Notes: a model not told the origin generated them from the sequence alone. DNA of 64,000 bases from Actinokineospora diospyrosa (GCF_024171925.1 NZ_JAMTCO010000019.1:62001-126000); one strand, 5' to 3'. Positions 37,645 to 49,380 are shown, counted from the first letter of the stretch. Program-made: numbers and translations.

Positions 37645-40600
37645 GGACACTGACCTTACCGGAACTCGTCGCGCTGCAGGCGGACCGGACACCGGATCGG
37701 ATCGCCGTGGTGGCGGGCGAGGCGGAGATCAGCTACCAGGATCTCGACTCTCGCTCGAACCGCTTCGCCCGCCTGTTGCTGCTGCGCGGAGTCCAGCCGG
37801 GTGACCGGGTGGCGCTCGTCCTGGGTCGTTCGGTCGACCTGCCGGTGTGCTTGCTCGCGGTGCTTAGGTGCGGCGCGGCGTATGTACCGGTGGATCCGGC
37901 GTACCCGGCTGAGCGCATCGCACACGTCATCCAAGACGCGCAGCCTGCGCTGGTGGTCACCGACTCCGCGGGTCTGGACGGTGCGCTTCTGCTCGAGGAC
38001 AACGTTGAGGCTCTCTCGGAGATCGACGGGTCCGCGCTGACCGATGTGGAGCGTGGGGCGCCGCTGTCGTTGGCATCGGACGCCTACGTGATCTACACGT
38101 CCGGCTCTACCGGCCGCCCGAAGGGGGTGGTGATCACCCACGCGAACCTGGCGAACTTCTTGGAAGACATGGGTGAGCGCTTCCCCCTCGGTGCGGCGGA
38201 TCGGTGGCTCGCGGTCACGACCGTGGCTTTCGACATCGCCGGGTTGGAGTTGTACCTGCCGTTGATCAGTGGCGCCCGGGTGGTCCTCGCGGATCGGGAC
38301 ACGGTGCTGGATCCGGCTGAGCTGCTCGCGTTGCTGCAGCGCTCGGGGGCCACGATCATGCAGGCCACGCCGTCGCTGTGGCGGGCGCTGGCCGCTCGCG
38401 CGGAGGACCTGCCGCCGCTGCGGGTACTGGTCGGTGGCGAGGCGCTGCCTCCTGATCTCGCCACCACACTGCGAACCATCGGTGACGTGACCAACCTCTA
38501 CGGGCCGACGGAGACCACCATCTGGTCCACCGCGGCGCGGATCGAGGGTGCAGCCACACCGATCGGGCAGCCGATCGCGAACACCCGAGCGTACGTCCTC
38601 GATGGCAACCTGCGACCGGTCGCCCCTGGGGAGACAGCGGAGTTGTACCTGGCGGGTTCTGGTGTCGCTCGCGGGTACCACGGGCAGCCCGCGCTCACGG
38701 CGCAGCGTTTCACCGCTGACCCGTTCGGGCCGCCCGGCAGCCGCATGTACCGCACCGGTGACCGGGTCACGTTGGTCGACGGCCAACTCGTCTTCGTGGG
38801 GCGCGCGGACAACCAGGTCAAGGTCCGGGGGTACCGGATCGAACCGAGCGAGGTCGAGGCGACGCTCACCCGCCACCCACACGTGACGCAGGCCGTCGTC
38901 GTCGCTCGACCGGACGCGGCCGGGGACCAGCGCCTGGTCGCGTACGTCACCGGCGACGATCCCACGTCCGTTCGCGAGTTCGCCGCGCGACGCCTGCCTG
39001 AGTACATGGTACCTGCGCTGGTCGTGTGCTTGGACGCACTACCGCTCACCGCCAACGGGAAGGTCGACCGCAAGGCCCTGCCCGCACCGGACTTCTCGCA
39101 CGCCGCCGGGTCTGGCCGAGCGCCGACGACCCGCCGCGAAGAAGTCCTCTGTGGACTGTTTGCCGAGATCCTCGGCCTGCCGACGGTGGGGGTCGATGAC
39201 GACTTCTTCGCACTCGGCGGGCACTCGCTGTCAGCGTCGCGCCTGGCGAGCCGGGTGCGGGTGGCCCTCGGCGTGGAGATGCCGATCAAGGCACTGTTCG
39301 AGGCGCCGACCGTCGCCGCCCTGAGCGTGGTCCTCGACGGCGCCGCCGCGGCACGTCCGGCGTTACGTCCGGCATTGACCCGCAGCGACCGACTCGAGCG
39401 CGCGCCGCTGTCGTTCGCGCAGCAGCGCCTGTGGCTCATCAACAGCCTCGAAGGCCCATCAGCGCTCTACCACTTGCCTTCCACGCACCGGTTGGCATCC
39501 ACAGTGGACCTCGTCGCGCTGGAGGCCGCGCTCGGCGATGTGGTCCGCAGACACGAGGCGCTGCGCACCGTCTACCCGGAGATCGACGGCGAGCCGCACC
39601 AGCTGGTACTCGATGCCACCGTCTCGCTCCCCTTGGTGCCGACGACACCTGAGCGGCTCGACGCCGACCTGCTTGCGATGGCGACCGCCCCGTTCGACCT
39701 GGCCCGGGACTTGCCACTGCGCGCCGCCGTGTTCGAGGCGGATGAACGGGTTCTGCTCCTGGTGTTCCACCACATCGCCTCGGACGGCGCCTCTGACGGC
39801 CCGTTCAGCCGGGACCTGGAACACGCCTACGCGGCCCGGTGCGCGGGTCTGACACCGACTTGGGCTGAGCTGCCCGTCCAGTACGCCGACTACACCCGGT
39901 GGCAACGTGGTCTGCTCGGCTCCCCCGACGAGCCCGATAGCCGTTTCGCCGCGCAGCTGCGATTCTGGCGGGACGCGTTGCGCGACCTGCCGGAGGAGCT
40001 GCCCCTCCCCCTGGATCGCCAGCGCCCGGCGAAGAGTAGCCAGCAGGGTGCGCGGATCGCGCTGAATGTGTCTGCCGATCTCCACTACGCGCTGTCCGAG
40101 GTCGCCCGTTCCAGCGGGTGCACGCTGTTCATGGTGATGCAGGCGGCGCTATCGACGCTGCTACACCGGATGGGCGCGGGAACCGACATCCCGCTCGGAT
40201 CCGCCGTGGCCGGGCGGCCGGATGAGCGGCTCGACGACCTGGTCGGGTTCTTCGTCAACACGGTCGTCCTGCGCGCCGATCTGTCCGGGCGGGTCAGCTT
40301 CCGCGAGCTCCTCGGCCGGGTGCGCTCGACGACGCTGGCCGCGTTGGACCACCAAGACGTCCCGTTCGAGCACGTCGTGGCGGCGGTCAACCCGGTGCGC
40401 ACGCACGCGAGGCACCCGTTGTTCCAGACCATGCTGGTGTTCCAGGACACCGGGAACAACGCACTGTCGCTGCCGAAATTGGCCACCATGTCCGAGGACC
40501 TGGGCACGAACACGGCGAAGTTCGACTTGCTGTTCAGCATAGCGGCGCACGAGTCCGGCGAGCGGGAATGCGCTGGGATGACCGGGATGGTCGAGTACGC

Positions 40601-42566
40601 GTCTGAACTGTTCGACCGCGCGACCGTCGAGCGGCTCGTGGACCGGCTCGTCGCGGTGCTCGAAGCCGTGGCGCACGATCCGGACCAGCTCGTGGGCGAG
40701 ATCAACTTGCTCGACGACGCCGAGCGGAGCCAGGTCCTGTTCGGCTGGAACGACACCACGGCGGTGCTGCCGTCGGAGTCGTTGAGCAGGCAGGTGGAGG
40801 CACAGGTCGAGCGGACTCCGCACCTGACGGCGGTGGTCGACCCCAGGAGCACCCTGACCTATGCCGAGCTCAACGCGCGCGCGAACCAACTCGCCTGGCT
40901 CTTGGCCGAGCGCGGGATCGGCCCCGAGGACCGGGTGTGCGTGCTGCTGCCCCGTTCCACGGACCTGCTGACCGCGTTCCTGGCGATCTTCAAGGTGGGC
41001 GCGGTGTACGTGCCGGTCGACCCCCTGTTCCCGCCGGACCGGGTCGGCTACATCGTCGAGGACTGCGCGCCCGCACTCACCATCGCCCACCGCCAGACCA
41101 GCGCGAAGCTGCCCGAGACCCCGGTGCTGCTGATCGAGGCCGAGGACCTGGGGCGCTACCCGGATCGGAACCTCGACGTCGTGCCGCCACCGCAGGCGCC
41201 GTCGTTCGTCATCTACACCTCGGGGTCGACCGGCCGCCCCAAGGGCGTCGTCGTCCAGTACCACGTGCTGGTGAACCTGCTGGCCTGGAACCGGCACGCG
41301 ATCGCGGTCGAGCCGGGCGCCCGGGTCGCCCAGTTCAGCTCGATCACCTTCGACGCCTCGATCCACGAGTTCCTGGCGACCCTGCTCAACGGCAAGACCC
41401 TGCACATCCCGGACGAGGAGACCCGGCTCGACCCGGCGGAGTTGGCGGCGTGGCTGGACCGGGAGCGGATCACCGAGCTGTTCGCCCCCGACCTGATCAT
41501 GAGCGGCGTCTACGAAGCGGCCAACGACAAGGGTCTCGAGCTCACCGGGCTGCGGCACGTGTTGCAAGCCGGTGAGGCGCTGCGGTTGTCGGAGACCGTG
41601 CTCGCCTTCCACCGCCGCCGCCCCTGGGTGCGGCTGCACAACCATTACGGGCCATCGGAGACCCACGTGGTCACCGGCTACACGATGCCGTCCGATGTGG
41701 ACACCTGGCCCGCGACCGCGCCGATCGGCGGGCCGATCTTCAACAGCCAGACCTACGTCCTCGACAGCGCGCTCAACCCGGTCCCCGCCGGGGTGGTCGG
41801 CGAGCTCTACCTGGCGGGCGACTGCGTGGCGCGCGGCTACCTCAACCGGGCGGCCCTGACCAGCGAACGCTTCGTCGCCGACCCAGTCGGCCCCCCGGGA
41901 TCCCGCATGTACCGCTCCGGCGACCTAGCTCGCTGGCGGCCGGACGGCACGCTCGACTTCCTCGGCCGCGCCGACGACCAGGTGAAGATCCGCGGTGTGC
42001 GCATCGAGCCGGGCGAGATCGTCAAGGTGCTCTCCGGCTGCCCAGGGGTCGCCCAGGCCGCTGTGGTGGCAAGGCAGACGGCGAGCGGGGAGAAACAGCT
42101 GGTCGCCTACGTGGTGCCGCCCGCGGGTCAGAGCTGCCCGGACACCGCGGCACTACGCGCGCACGCCGCGGCCGCCCTACCCGAGTACATGGTCCCGTCG
42201 GCGTTCGTCGCCCTGGACGCACTGCCGCTGACCGGCAACGGCAAGCTCGACCACCGCGCACTCCCCGCGGCGGCGGTCTCCCCCGGCGGGTCACCGCCGC
42301 GCACCGAGTGGGAGCGCAAGGCGTGTCTGCTGGTCGAGGACGTCCTCGCCGTGACGGGGGTGGGTCGGGAAGACCACTTCTTCGCCCTCGGCGGCAGCTC
42401 CATGGCCGCCGCGAAGCTGGTCAACCGGGCGCGCTCGACGCTGGGTGTGGGGCTTACCCTCCGCATGGTCTTCGACGCCCCCGTCGTGGCCGACCTCGCC
42501 CGTCAACTCGCGGACGCGGGTCCCGCCCGCACGGTGACGAGCTTGGCTGCTCGGCGCCGCCCGTGA
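37641..42566 (+). CDS. NRPS: A(Gly)-PCP-C-A(unassigned)-PCP
   Basis: 1641 residues. It begins directly with an A domain (residues 1-490; [14 protein letters not shown]), so it looks like the initiating subunit. The first code, by hand alignment, is D I L Q L G L I W (K), matching glycine. PCP1 has [12 protein letters not shown] (about 540). An intact C domain follows (HHIASDG near 750). The second A domain (about 1040-1530) gives D A H L L A H V V (K), which I cannot assign; it also has the unusual [13 protein letters not shown] core. PCP2 has [12 protein letters not shown]. No epimerase or thioesterase. Leu6 and a later Leu use TTA codons, so bldA-dependent translation is possible. Confidence 0.95.
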   Translation: MRTLTLPELVALQADRTPDRIAVVAGEAEISYQDLDSRSNRFARLLLLRGVQPGDRVALVLGRSVDLPVCLLAVLRCGAAYVPVDPAYPAERIAHVIQDAQPALVVTDSAGLDGALLLEDNVEALSEIDGSALTDVERGAPLSLASDAYVIYTSGSTGRPKGVVITHANLANFLEDMGERFPLGAADRWLAVTTVAFDIAGLELYLPLISGARVVLADRDTVLDPAELLALLQRSGATIMQATPSLWRALAARAEDLPPLRVLVGGEALPPDLATTLRTIGDVTNLYGPTETTIWSTAARIEGAATPIGQPIANTRAYVLDGNLRPVAPGETAELYLAGSGVARGYHGQPALTAQRFTADPFGPPGSRMYRTGDRVTLVDGQLVFVGRADNQVKVRGYRIEPSEVEATLTRHPHVTQAVVVARPDAAGDQRLVAYVTGDDPTSVREFAARRLPEYMVPALVVCLDALPLTANGKVDRKALPAPDFSHAAGSGRAPTTRREEVLCGLFAEILGLPTVGVDDDFFALGGHSLSASRLASRVRVALGVEMPIKALFEAPTVAALSVVLDGAAAARPALRPALTRSDRLERAPLSFAQQRLWLINSLEGPSALYHLPSTHRLASTVDLVALEAALGDVVRRHEALRTVYPEIDGEPHQLVLDATVSLPLVPTTPERLDADLLAMATAPFDLARDLPLRAAVFEADERVLLLVFHHIASDGASDGPFSRDLEHAYAARCAGLTPTWAELPVQYADYTRWQRGLLGSPDEPDSRFAAQLRFWRDALRDLPEELPLPLDRQRPAKSSQQGARIALNVSADLHYALSEVARSSGCTLFMVMQAALSTLLHRMGAGTDIPLGSAVAGRPDERLDDLVGFFVNTVVLRADLSGRVSFRELLGRVRSTTLAALDHQDVPFEHVVAAVNPVRTHARHPLFQTMLVFQDTGNNALSLPKLATMSEDLGTNTAKFDLLFSIAAHESGERECAGMTGMVEYASELFDRATVERLVDRLVAVLEAVAHDPDQLVGEINLLDDAERSQVLFGWNDTTAVLPSESLSRQVEAQVERTPHLTAVVDPRSTLTYAELNARANQLAWLLAERGIGPEDRVCVLLPRSTDLLTAFLAIFKVGAVYVPVDPLFPPDRVGYIVEDCAPALTIAHRQTSAKLPETPVLLIEAEDLGRYPDRNLDVVPPPQAPSFVIYTSGSTGRPKGVVVQYHVLVNLLAWNRHAIAVEPGARVAQFSSITFDASIHEFLATLLNGKTLHIPDEETRLDPAELAAWLDRERITELFAPDLIMSGVYEAANDKGLELTGLRHVLQAGEALRLSETVLAFHRRRPWVRLHNHYGPSETHVVTGYTMPSDVDTWPATAPIGGPIFNSQTYVLDSALNPVPAGVVGELYLAGDCVARGYLNRAALTSERFVADPVGPPGSRMYRSGDLARWRPDGTLDFLGRADDQVKIRGVRIEPGEIVKVLSGCPGVAQAAVVARQTASGEKQLVAYVVPPAGQSCPDTAALRAHAAAALPEYMVPSAFVALDALPLTGNGKLDHRALPAAAVSPGGSPPRTEWERKACLLVEDVLAVTGVGREDHFFALGGSSMAAAKLVNRARSTLGVGLTLRMVFDAPVVADLARQLADAGPARTVTSLAARRRP

Positions 42567-42578
42567 GCGGTGCCGAGC
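42549..42578. terminator. Bidirectional hairpin after the plus-strand NRPS
   Basis: Twelve-bp stem with one G-T pair: GCTCGGCGCCGC (42549-42560) and GCGGTGCCGAGC (42567-42578), loop CCGTGA containing the NRPS stop codon. It lies between convergent genes. Confidence 0.65.
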
Positions 42579-42582
42579 AGGC

Positions 42583-43062
42583 TCAACCTGCCAGTACTTG
42601 TTCGCGCAGGATGTCGGCGTGACCGCAGTGGTGGGCCAGTTCGCGCAGGACCTGGAGGTACACCCAGTGCAGGGTGCGCGGCCCGCTCCGGTGCCCGGTT
42701 ACGACGGTGTCCAGGGGCAGGTCGGCGACCACCGCTCGGGCGGTGGCGCAGGCCTGGCGGTGCGCGGCGGTGATGGAGGCGATGGTGTCGTCGGCGGTGA
42801 GCTGGAAGGAGTCGTCCGGGCTCGGTACCAGGCCGAGTTCCTGGCGGGGCGTGCCGCCGACGCATTCCTCGAACCAGACCCGCTGCATCCAGGTGAGGTG
42901 TTTGAGCAGACCGAGCAAGGTCGTGGCCGAGGGGACGAGGTTGCGGCGGGCCTGCTCCTCGGTGAGGCCGTCGAGGGTCGCCTCGACGGCCTCGCGGTAG
43001 TCCTCGATGAAGGCGTCCACCTGGGTGCGGTCGTCGTCGAGCGGCACGTCGAACGAACCCAT
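42583..43062 (-). CDS. DinB-family (DUF664-like) protein
   Basis: 159 residues from ATG 43062, with AGGAGG seven bases upstream. Four-helix DinB fold: a metal His in LLKHLTWMQRVWFEECV, a second in TAAHRQACA, and the C-terminal HWVYLQVLRELAHHCGHAD, which is highly typical of the actinomycete DUF664/DinB group. Members may use mycothiol; the role here is unknown. It sits inside the NRPS cluster between convergent halves and could be a resistance or thiol-transfer enzyme. A 15-bp direct repeat lies just upstream. Confidence 0.85.
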   Translation of the reverse strand: MGSFDVPLDDDRTQVDAFIEDYREAVEATLDGLTEEQARRNLVPSATTLLGLLKHLTWMQRVWFEECVGGTPRQELGLVPSPDDSFQLTADDTIASITAAHRQACATARAVVADLPLDTVVTGHRSGPRTLHWVYLQVLRELAHHCGHADILREQVLAG

Positions 43063-43075
43063 CGCAAACCTCCTG

Positions 43076-43107
43076 TGTGAACTGCGGTCGCCTGTGAACT
43101 GCGGTCG
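43076..43107. repeat. 15-bp direct repeat upstream of the DinB gene
   Basis: TGTGAACTGCGGTCG at 43076-43090 and again at 43093-43107, in the 60 bases between the DinB start and the regulator's stop. A possible operator of the DinB promoter. Confidence 0.55.
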
Positions 43108-43122
43108 ACGCAATCCTAGGGC

Positions 43123-44079
43123 TCAGGCGATCCCGACCCGGGTGGCCTTGACACCCGCCTGGAAGCGGCTGGAGACCTCCCAGTCGGCCATGATCTCGGC
43201 GATGTGCCTGCGGCAGGTCCGGACCGAGATGCTGAGCCTGCGGGCGATCTGCTCGTCCTTCGCCCCTGCGGCGAGCAGCCGGATGATGGCGCGTTTGATC
43301 TCATCGCCCGCCGGGCCGTAACGGGGCGCGGAACTGCCCTCGGTCTCGAACGGCAGCGCGTTGGCCCAGTCGCGTTCAAGACCCCGGCTGAGGTAATCGA
43401 CTGTGGACGGTTCGCGGATGACGACGGCGCCGTCGGGCCGGTTGGCGATGACCGCGGTCTCGCGGTCGACGATCACGACCTGGCCGGTGATCTGCTCGCA
43501 CGTGCGGATCTCGCACCCCGCCTCGACGAGTCCACCGAGGACGGCCCGCAGACCGGTGTTGACCCGGACCGGGTGCTGGAACAGCGCGCGCACGCCCAGG
43601 TCGCGCGAGTCCAGGTCGTTGACCAGCCAGTCGTCGACGGCGACGATTCCAGGGTGGGCGCTGATGATCTCCACCGCGCACCGGCCCACGATGTCGCGCA
43701 GGACCGCGCGCACCCGGTCGGCGCCGTCGACGACGTCAACGGGCTCACCGCGGCGACTCCGCAGGTACATCGGGCCGAGGGAGGACAGCCGCGCCTCCAG
43801 GTCCGAGGCCCGCCGCTGCAGTTCCATGGCCTCGACCTGCATCGGGCTCACCAGCTCGGCGGCGGCGACGTCCGGGCTGGAGGGCACGAGGGTGTTCGGC
43901 GCGGACGCGGCCGGGGTGAGCAACCGCAGCTGCCGCAGCGCGCTGATCCCCCTGGTCACGTCCTCGACGGAAGCGCCCAGGTCAGCGGCGGGTTCCGCGT
44001 GGTCGCCGATGCCGCCGCGGTCCAGCGCCCAGCCGTAGAGGGACTCCGCGAGCGGGCTCAGCACCGGCCAGCCGGTCAC
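43123..44079 (-). CDS. LuxR-type (HTH) transcriptional regulator
   Basis: 318 residues from GTG 44079, four bases after the stop of the minus-strand NRPS, so probably in one transcript with it. The C-terminal 65 residues form a LuxR/GerE helix-turn-helix (KRAIIRLLAAGAKDEQIARR, then LSISVRTCRRHIAEIM). The N-terminal part has a short winged-helix-like ALRQLRLLTP and a central alpha/beta domain with IISAHPGI and an RALFQHPVRV strand, seen in large orphan actinomycete regulators with a phospholipase-D-like or TrmB-like sensor fold. It is the likely intact regulator of the cluster. Confidence 0.85.
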   Translation of the reverse strand: MTGWPVLSPLAESLYGWALDRGGIGDHAEPAADLGASVEDVTRGISALRQLRLLTPAASAPNTLVPSSPDVAAAELVSPMQVEAMELQRRASDLEARLSSLGPMYLRSRRGEPVDVVDGADRVRAVLRDIVGRCAVEIISAHPGIVAVDDWLVNDLDSRDLGVRALFQHPVRVNTGLRAVLGGLVEAGCEIRTCEQITGQVVIVDRETAVIANRPDGAVVIREPSTVDYLSRGLERDWANALPFETEGSSAPRYGPAGDEIKRAIIRLLAAGAKDEQIARRLSISVRTCRRHIAEIMADWEVSSRFQAGVKATRVGIA

Positions 44080-44083
44080 CGCG

Positions 44084-47000
44084 CTACTCCGGTTCGCGCC
44101 GCGTCACCGGCCGTCGCCTGCCCGCCCCGATCGCCGGGGCCGACCACAGTGGACGGCTCGGGTCGTCGGCGACCGCCCGCAGCAGGTCGATGAACGTGGT
44201 GACGAGGGTGTCGATGGTGGCGTGGTCGAACAGGTCGGTGCTGTAGCGCAACTCGCCGGTGACGCCGCGGCACCGACCCTCCGGCGAGCGGGACTCGGTC
44301 AGCCCCAGCCACATGTCGAACCGGACCACCGGGAACTCGACCGGTTCCTCGGTGCACACCACACCGGGCAACCGCGGGGTGTCGCCGGACTCCTCCAGCA
44401 TGAAGATGACCTGGAACAGCGCTGACCGCGACAGCGAGCGGTGCGGGTTGAGGTCCTCGACGAGGCGGTCGAAGGGCACGTCCTGGTGGCTGAACGCCTC
44501 CAGGTCGACCTCGCGGACCCGCCGGAGCAGCTCCTCGAAGGTCGGGTTGCCTGCGGTGCTGAACCGCAGCACCAGGGTGTTGACGAAGAAGCCGACCAGG
44601 TCGTCGAGCGCCTTGTCCGTGCGGCCCGCGGTCGGTGAGGCGATCGGGATGTCGTACCCGGCGCCGACCCGGGAGAGGGTGGCGGCGAACCCGGCCTGGA
44701 AGATCATGAACAGGCTCGTGCCGGTGCGCTGGGCCAGTCCGATCAGGGCTTGGTGCAGCGTGGCGTCGAGGGCGATCGGCACCGGAGCGCCGCGGTGCGA
44801 GCTCACCGCGGGCCGGGGGCGGTCGTACGGGAGCGCGAGTTCGTCGGGGATGCCCGCGAGTGCCTTGCGCCAGTAGCGGAGTTGGGTGCTGAGCAGGCTG
44901 TGCGGGTCGGACTCGTCGCCGAGGACCTCGCGCTGCCACACGGCGTAGTCGGTGTATTGCGCGGGCAGCGGGGTCCAGGAGGGCTCGCGGCCTTCTCGCC
45001 GTGCGCAATAGGCGGTCGACAGGTCGCGGAAGAGTGGCGCCATGGACCAGCCGTCCATCGCGATGTGGTGCATGACCAGCAGCAAGACGTGCTCCTGGGG
45101 GCCGAGTTCGAACAGCGACGCCCGGATGGGGAGTTCTTCGGCGAGGTTGAAGCCGTGTGTCGCGGCGGCGGCCATCAAGCCCGGCAGGTCCTGCTCGGTT
45201 GTTGTCACCGTGGTCCAGGGAGCTTCCCGGGGGTCGAGGATGTGCTGCCAGGGGACGCCGTTGTCGTCGATGATGACCGTGCGGAGGCTGCGTTGGCGGA
45301 TCACCGTGTCCAGCAACGCCTGCTCCAGTGCCCCCGGGTCGAGATCGCCGCGCAGGCGTAGCGCGACGGGAACGTTGTAGGTCCCGCTGGAGTCTTCGAG
45401 CAGGCTGAGGAACCACAACCGTTGCTGCGCTAGGGAAACCTCGACCGGTCCGGACCGCTCCCGGTGCACCAGCGGCGGTCGGCTCGTCTCGTTGCCCGCG
45501 ATGACCTCCATCAGCGAGGCGACGGTGGGGGCTTGGAACAGGGCCTTGAGCGGGACCTCCACGGAGAACGCGGACCGCACGCCGTTGATCAGCTTGATGG
45601 CGAGGAGCGAGTGCCCGCCCAGGACGAAGAAGTCGTCGTGCGGTCCAACCTGGACGAGCCCGAGGACCCCGGCGAACAGGCCCGCGAGGACGCGTTCCTG
45701 CTCGGTGGCTAGCGCGCGGTGGGCGGTCGTCGCGTAGTCGGGGGCGGGGAGCGCGTTTCGGTCGAGTTTGCCGTTCGCGGTGACGGGGATGGCGTCGAGG
45801 AGGACGACCGCGGCGGGGACCATGTGGTCGGGCAGGCGGGCCGAGGTGGTGGCGCGGACCGCGGCGGCCAAGTCTCGCGCGTGTTCCTCCGGCACCACGT
45901 AGGCGACGAGGCGCCGGTCGCCGGGGGTGTCGGTGCGGACCACCACGACGGCGCGCGCGACGCCCGGGGTGGCCAGGACGGCGGCCTCGACCTCGCCGGG
46001 CTCGATGCGGAAGCCGCGGATCTTCACCTGGTCGTCCGCGCGGCCGACGAACTCGAGCACCCCAGCGGCGGTCCACCTGACGAGGTCGCCGGTCCGGTAC
46101 ATCCGGCCGCCGAACGGGCAGGCGACGAACCGCTCGGCGGTGAGGCCGGGGCGGTCGTGGTAGCCGCGGGCCAGGCCCGCGCCGGAGGTGTAGAGCTCGC
46201 CGGTGACGCCTGGCGGGACCGGGGTGAGGAACTGGTCGAGCACGTGGACAGCTGTGGCGGCGATGGGGCGGCCGATCGGGACCCCGTGGTGTCCGGCCAG
46301 GTCCTGGGCCTGGATCCGGTGGGTGGTGGTGAAGGTGGTGTTCTCGGTCGGGCCGTAACCGTTGATCAGCTGGACCGAGGGCAGGGCGTCGAGGACGGCT
46401 TGGCACTGCGGTGCGGCGAGCGCGTCACCTCCGGCGAGCAGGTACCGCAGACCCGCGAAGGCGTGGACATCGGCGGATACGGCCTGGTGGAACAGCTCGG
46501 CGGTCAGCCAGAGGGCGGTGACCCCGTGGGTGCTGAGGAACTCGCGGAGCTCGGCGCCGGAGAGCGGTCCCTCCGGCGGTATGGCCAGTGTGGCGCCGTT
46601 GAGCAGCGCACCCCAGATCTCCAGGGTGGCGGCGTCGAAGGAGACCGACGAGAGCTGCGCGAAGACGTCTCCGCTGGTCAGGTGCATGAAGTCGGCGTCA
46701 CGGACCAGTCGGACGATGCCCGCGTGGGGTACGGAGACGCCCTTGGGGCGGCCGGTCGATCCGGAGGTGTAAATGATGTACGCCAGGTTGTCCCGCGAGA
46801 TGGTTCGCTCGGGGCGCGAGTCCGGTTCATCGACCTCGAGGTCCTCGTTCGACAAGTGCACCACCGGGCGCGTGTCGGCGAGCATGAACGAGACGCGGTC
46901 CGGTGGGTAGCGACCGTCGATGGGCAGGTAGGCGGCGCCTGCTTTCAGCACGGCCAGGATCGCCACGATGAGGTTCGCGGATCGCTCGATCGAGATCGCG

Positions 47001-48541
47001 ACGACGGACTCGGGACCGACACCGCGGCGGATGAGCGAGTGCGCTACCTGATTCGCTTTCGCTTCCAGCTCTCGGTATGTCCACTTTGTCCTGCCGTCGA
47101 CCAGTGCGACCGCGTCCGGGGTGCGGGCTACCTGCGCTTCGAACAAGTCCGGCACTGTTCCGGCGCTGGAGTTGTTCCACCCCAACAGGGTCTGCCCGCG
47201 TTCCGCTGGGGAGAGGACATCGATGTCGCCGATTCGCTGGGCTGGGTTCGCTCCGACCGCGGTGAGGATCATCGCGAGCCGGTTAGCCAGTGCCTGTGCG
47301 GTAGCGCGGTCAAAGAGGTCGGTCGCGTACTCGAGGTAGCCGGTCAGCCCGGTCTCGCTCGCGGCGATGGTGAGGTTGAGGTCCCACTTGGCGATCGGCA
47401 GGTGGACCGGCAGGTCTGTGCTCTCGACCCCGGGCAGCCGCAGCGTCCCGTCGTTCTCCTCCAGGGAGAACATCACCTGGAACAGGGCGTGCCGGGCCAG
47501 CGAGCGGTGCGGGTTGAGCTCCTCCACCAGCCGGTCGAACGGCACGTCCTGGTTGCTGAACGCGTCCAGGTCCACTTCCCGGACCCGGACCAGCAGGTCC
47601 TCGAAGCTCGGGTTCCCCGCCATGTCGACCCTCAGCACGAGGGTGTTCACGAAGAACCCCACCAGCTCGTGCAGGGCGTCGTCGCCCCGCCCGGCCGCCG
47701 GGGCCCCGATCGGGATGTCGACCCCGCCGCCGTGCTTGACCAGCAACGTCGCCAGCGCCGCGTGCAGCACCATGAACAGACTCGTCCCGGTCCGCCGCGC
47801 CAGCTCGTTCAACGCCTCGTGCACGGCGTCATCGATGACCACCGGCACGAAGTCGCCCTTCGCCGACCACACCGCGGGCCGCGGCCGGTCGTAGGGCAAC
47901 GCCAGTTCGTCGGGCAGGTCGGCGAGGGTCTTGGTCCAGTACCGCAACTGGGTGCTGATCAGGCTTTGCGGGTCGGAGTCGTCCCCTAGAACTTCTCGCT
48001 GCCACTCGGCGTAGTCCGCGTACTGGGCGGGCAACGGCTCCCACTCAGGTTCCTGTCCCCCGACCCGGGCCCGGTACGCCGCCGACACGTCGTTGAGCAA
48101 CGGCCCCCAGGACCACCCATCCACCGCCACGTGGTGCACCACCAACAGCAGCACGTGGTCCCGATCCCCGACCTCGAACAACGACACCCGCAACGGCAAC
48201 TCCGCCGCGAGGTCGAACCCCTTCTCGGCCGCCTCGACCAACGCCGCCATCAGCCCGGCCTCATCGACGGGCCGCGTGGTCAGCGGGACCCCATACTCCC
48301 CCGCCTCAAGAATCCGCTGCCACGGCAAGCCATCCCGCTCGACCAACAGTGTCCGCAAGCTCTCATGCCTGCCCACGGTGTCCAGGAGCGCGGCCCCCAG
48401 CGCGGTCTTGTCCAACTCCCCCCGCAGCCGCACCCCCACCACAACGTTGTACAACGCCCCAGCGTCTTCGAACTGGTTGAGGAACCACAACCGCTGCTGC
48501 GCAAGAGATGCCTGAACCACCGTTCGCCCCCAGCTCACCAC
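44084..48541 (-). CDS. NRPS: C-A(Val-like)-PCP-C
   Basis: 1485 residues from GTG 48541. C1 at residues 1-430 with HHVAVDG; A domain about 450-950 with [14 protein letters not shown] and hand-aligned code D A L W L G G T F (K), close to codes for Val and related aliphatic residues (DAFWIGGTFK); PCP with [12 protein letters not shown] (near 990); C2 about 1045-1470 with an intact HHIAMDG. It ends with that second C domain and has no thioesterase, so it should receive a peptide from one subunit and hand it to an amino acid carried on another. The Asp module at 30756 lacks an active C domain and is the natural acceptor. Confidence 0.94.
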   Translation of the reverse strand: MVSWGRTVVQASLAQQRLWFLNQFEDAGALYNVVVGVRLRGELDKTALGAALLDTVGRHESLRTLLVERDGLPWQRILEAGEYGVPLTTRPVDEAGLMAALVEAAEKGFDLAAELPLRVSLFEVGDRDHVLLLVVHHVAVDGWSWGPLLNDVSAAYRARVGGQEPEWEPLPAQYADYAEWQREVLGDDSDPQSLISTQLRYWTKTLADLPDELALPYDRPRPAVWSAKGDFVPVVIDDAVHEALNELARRTGTSLFMVLHAALATLLVKHGGGVDIPIGAPAAGRGDDALHELVGFFVNTLVLRVDMAGNPSFEDLLVRVREVDLDAFSNQDVPFDRLVEELNPHRSLARHALFQVMFSLEENDGTLRLPGVESTDLPVHLPIAKWDLNLTIAASETGLTGYLEYATDLFDRATAQALANRLAMILTAVGANPAQRIGDIDVLSPAERGQTLLGWNNSSAGTVPDLFEAQVARTPDAVALVDGRTKWTYRELEAKANQVAHSLIRRGVGPESVVAISIERSANLIVAILAVLKAGAAYLPIDGRYPPDRVSFMLADTRPVVHLSNEDLEVDEPDSRPERTISRDNLAYIIYTSGSTGRPKGVSVPHAGIVRLVRDADFMHLTSGDVFAQLSSVSFDAATLEIWGALLNGATLAIPPEGPLSGAELREFLSTHGVTALWLTAELFHQAVSADVHAFAGLRYLLAGGDALAAPQCQAVLDALPSVQLINGYGPTENTTFTTTHRIQAQDLAGHHGVPIGRPIAATAVHVLDQFLTPVPPGVTGELYTSGAGLARGYHDRPGLTAERFVACPFGGRMYRTGDLVRWTAAGVLEFVGRADDQVKIRGFRIEPGEVEAAVLATPGVARAVVVVRTDTPGDRRLVAYVVPEEHARDLAAAVRATTSARLPDHMVPAAVVLLDAIPVTANGKLDRNALPAPDYATTAHRALATEQERVLAGLFAGVLGLVQVGPHDDFFVLGGHSLLAIKLINGVRSAFSVEVPLKALFQAPTVASLMEVIAGNETSRPPLVHRERSGPVEVSLAQQRLWFLSLLEDSSGTYNVPVALRLRGDLDPGALEQALLDTVIRQRSLRTVIIDDNGVPWQHILDPREAPWTTVTTTEQDLPGLMAAAATHGFNLAEELPIRASLFELGPQEHVLLLVMHHIAMDGWSMAPLFRDLSTAYCARREGREPSWTPLPAQYTDYAVWQREVLGDESDPHSLLSTQLRYWRKALAGIPDELALPYDRPRPAVSSHRGAPVPIALDATLHQALIGLAQRTGTSLFMIFQAGFAATLSRVGAGYDIPIASPTAGRTDKALDDLVGFFVNTLVLRFSTAGNPTFEELLRRVREVDLEAFSHQDVPFDRLVEDLNPHRSLSRSALFQVIFMLEESGDTPRLPGVVCTEEPVEFPVVRFDMWLGLTESRSPEGRCRGVTGELRYSTDLFDHATIDTLVTTFIDLLRAVADDPSRPLWSAPAIGAGRRRPVTRREPE

Positions 48542-48670
48542 ACGCGGGTCAACTCACCAGGGCACCCCGAACCAGCGGCCACCCCACGACCCGAGCGTAT
48601 GCGCCCCCAGTTCACCCCCGGTTACGCCGCTGACCCCGTGGTCCGAGTTGTTCGGATCCGGCGGGGGCCG

Positions 48671-49123
48671 CTACTCGTCTGGCCGGTCGCGGAGGAAGTC
48701 GAAGGTTTCGTCGTCGGAGGGTTCGGTGGGGGAAGAGGGGCGGGGTGGGACTGGTGGGCCCGCTTCGATGATCTCGTCGAGCGGTTGGCCTTCTTCGATG
48801 GCCGTGTAGGCCTGGCGCATGCCCTTGACGCCAGGATCCAGGGCCGATTGGACGGCCGGGTCGTCGAGGTGGCGGCCCTCGGACAGGTCGGTCCAGGAGA
48901 GTTCGCCCTCGTCGATGCGTTCCTGCAGCTCGCGCAGGGATCGGGGGGCGTCGTCGCCGCGGGCGTGGGCTTCGAGGAGGCGTAGGTCCTCTTCGGACAG
49001 TGTGGTGACCGGGACGGTGCGCTCGACCTCCTTGGCCGCGACGATGGCCTCGTCCAGGCCGACCTCGGCGGCCTCCAACTGGGCGAGGGCCTCGGCGATG
49101 CGCGGATCGTCGTCGAACGTCAC
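48671..49123 (-). CDS. Acidic protein of the RHS toxin operon
   Basis: 150 residues from GTG 49123, with GAGGAGG upstream; the GTG overlaps the stop of the preceding gene (GTGA). It is highly acidic, helical at the N-terminus (IAEALAQLEAAEVGLDEAIV) and Pro-rich near the end (PPVPPRPSSPTEP). No family is recognised. As the last gene after an RHS toxin and a small Cys-rich protein, it may be a second immunity protein, an adaptor or a secretion chaperone; acidity would suit binding a basic nuclease toxin. This is inference from position. Confidence 0.65.
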   Translation of the reverse strand: MTFDDDPRIAEALAQLEAAEVGLDEAIVAAKEVERTVPVTTLSEEDLRLLEAHARGDDAPRSLRELQERIDEGELSWTDLSEGRHLDDPAVQSALDPGVKGMRQAYTAIEEGQPLDEIIEAGPPVPPRPSSPTEPSDDETFDFLRDRPDE

Positions 49124-49380
49124 GAAGCCTCCTCGTGCCAGGGGTGTCCGCCCCAGCCCGCCTGGTCCACGTCCTCGCGGGTGGCCCAGCGGGTGCTGCC
49201 GGGGGCGAAGCTGCGGCCGCACGCGGTCCAGTCCGGCGCCTCCGGCACGGCCACCCGGTCCTCGAACGCCGCGTCGTCGGGGGTGCACCACACCGAGCCG
49301 CAGGAATCGCACATCACGGCCAGGGGCAGCACCGGACGGAGCAGGCCCTGGTCGTCGAACGGGCACTCGCGCAACCACAT
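49120..49380 (-). CDS. Candidate immunity protein, Cys-rich
   Basis: 86 residues from ATG 49380, which shares one base with the toxin stop (TGATG); a GTG one codon earlier is possible. Paired cysteines (MCDSCGSVWC and an earlier REC, later TACG) suggest a small zinc-binding fold. It lies directly downstream of the toxin's C-terminus, the usual place of an immunity gene, and is coupled to both neighbours. No match to a named immunity family is recognised. Confidence 0.65.
   Translation of the reverse strand: MWLRECPFDDQGLLRPVLPLAVMCDSCGSVWCTPDDAAFEDRVAVPEAPDWTACGRSFAPGSTRWATREDVDQAGWGGHPWHEEAS

Noticed and set aside
45719..47989. A 756-codon plus-strand frame
   Set aside because: Antisense to the minus-strand NRPS, no recognisable domain.
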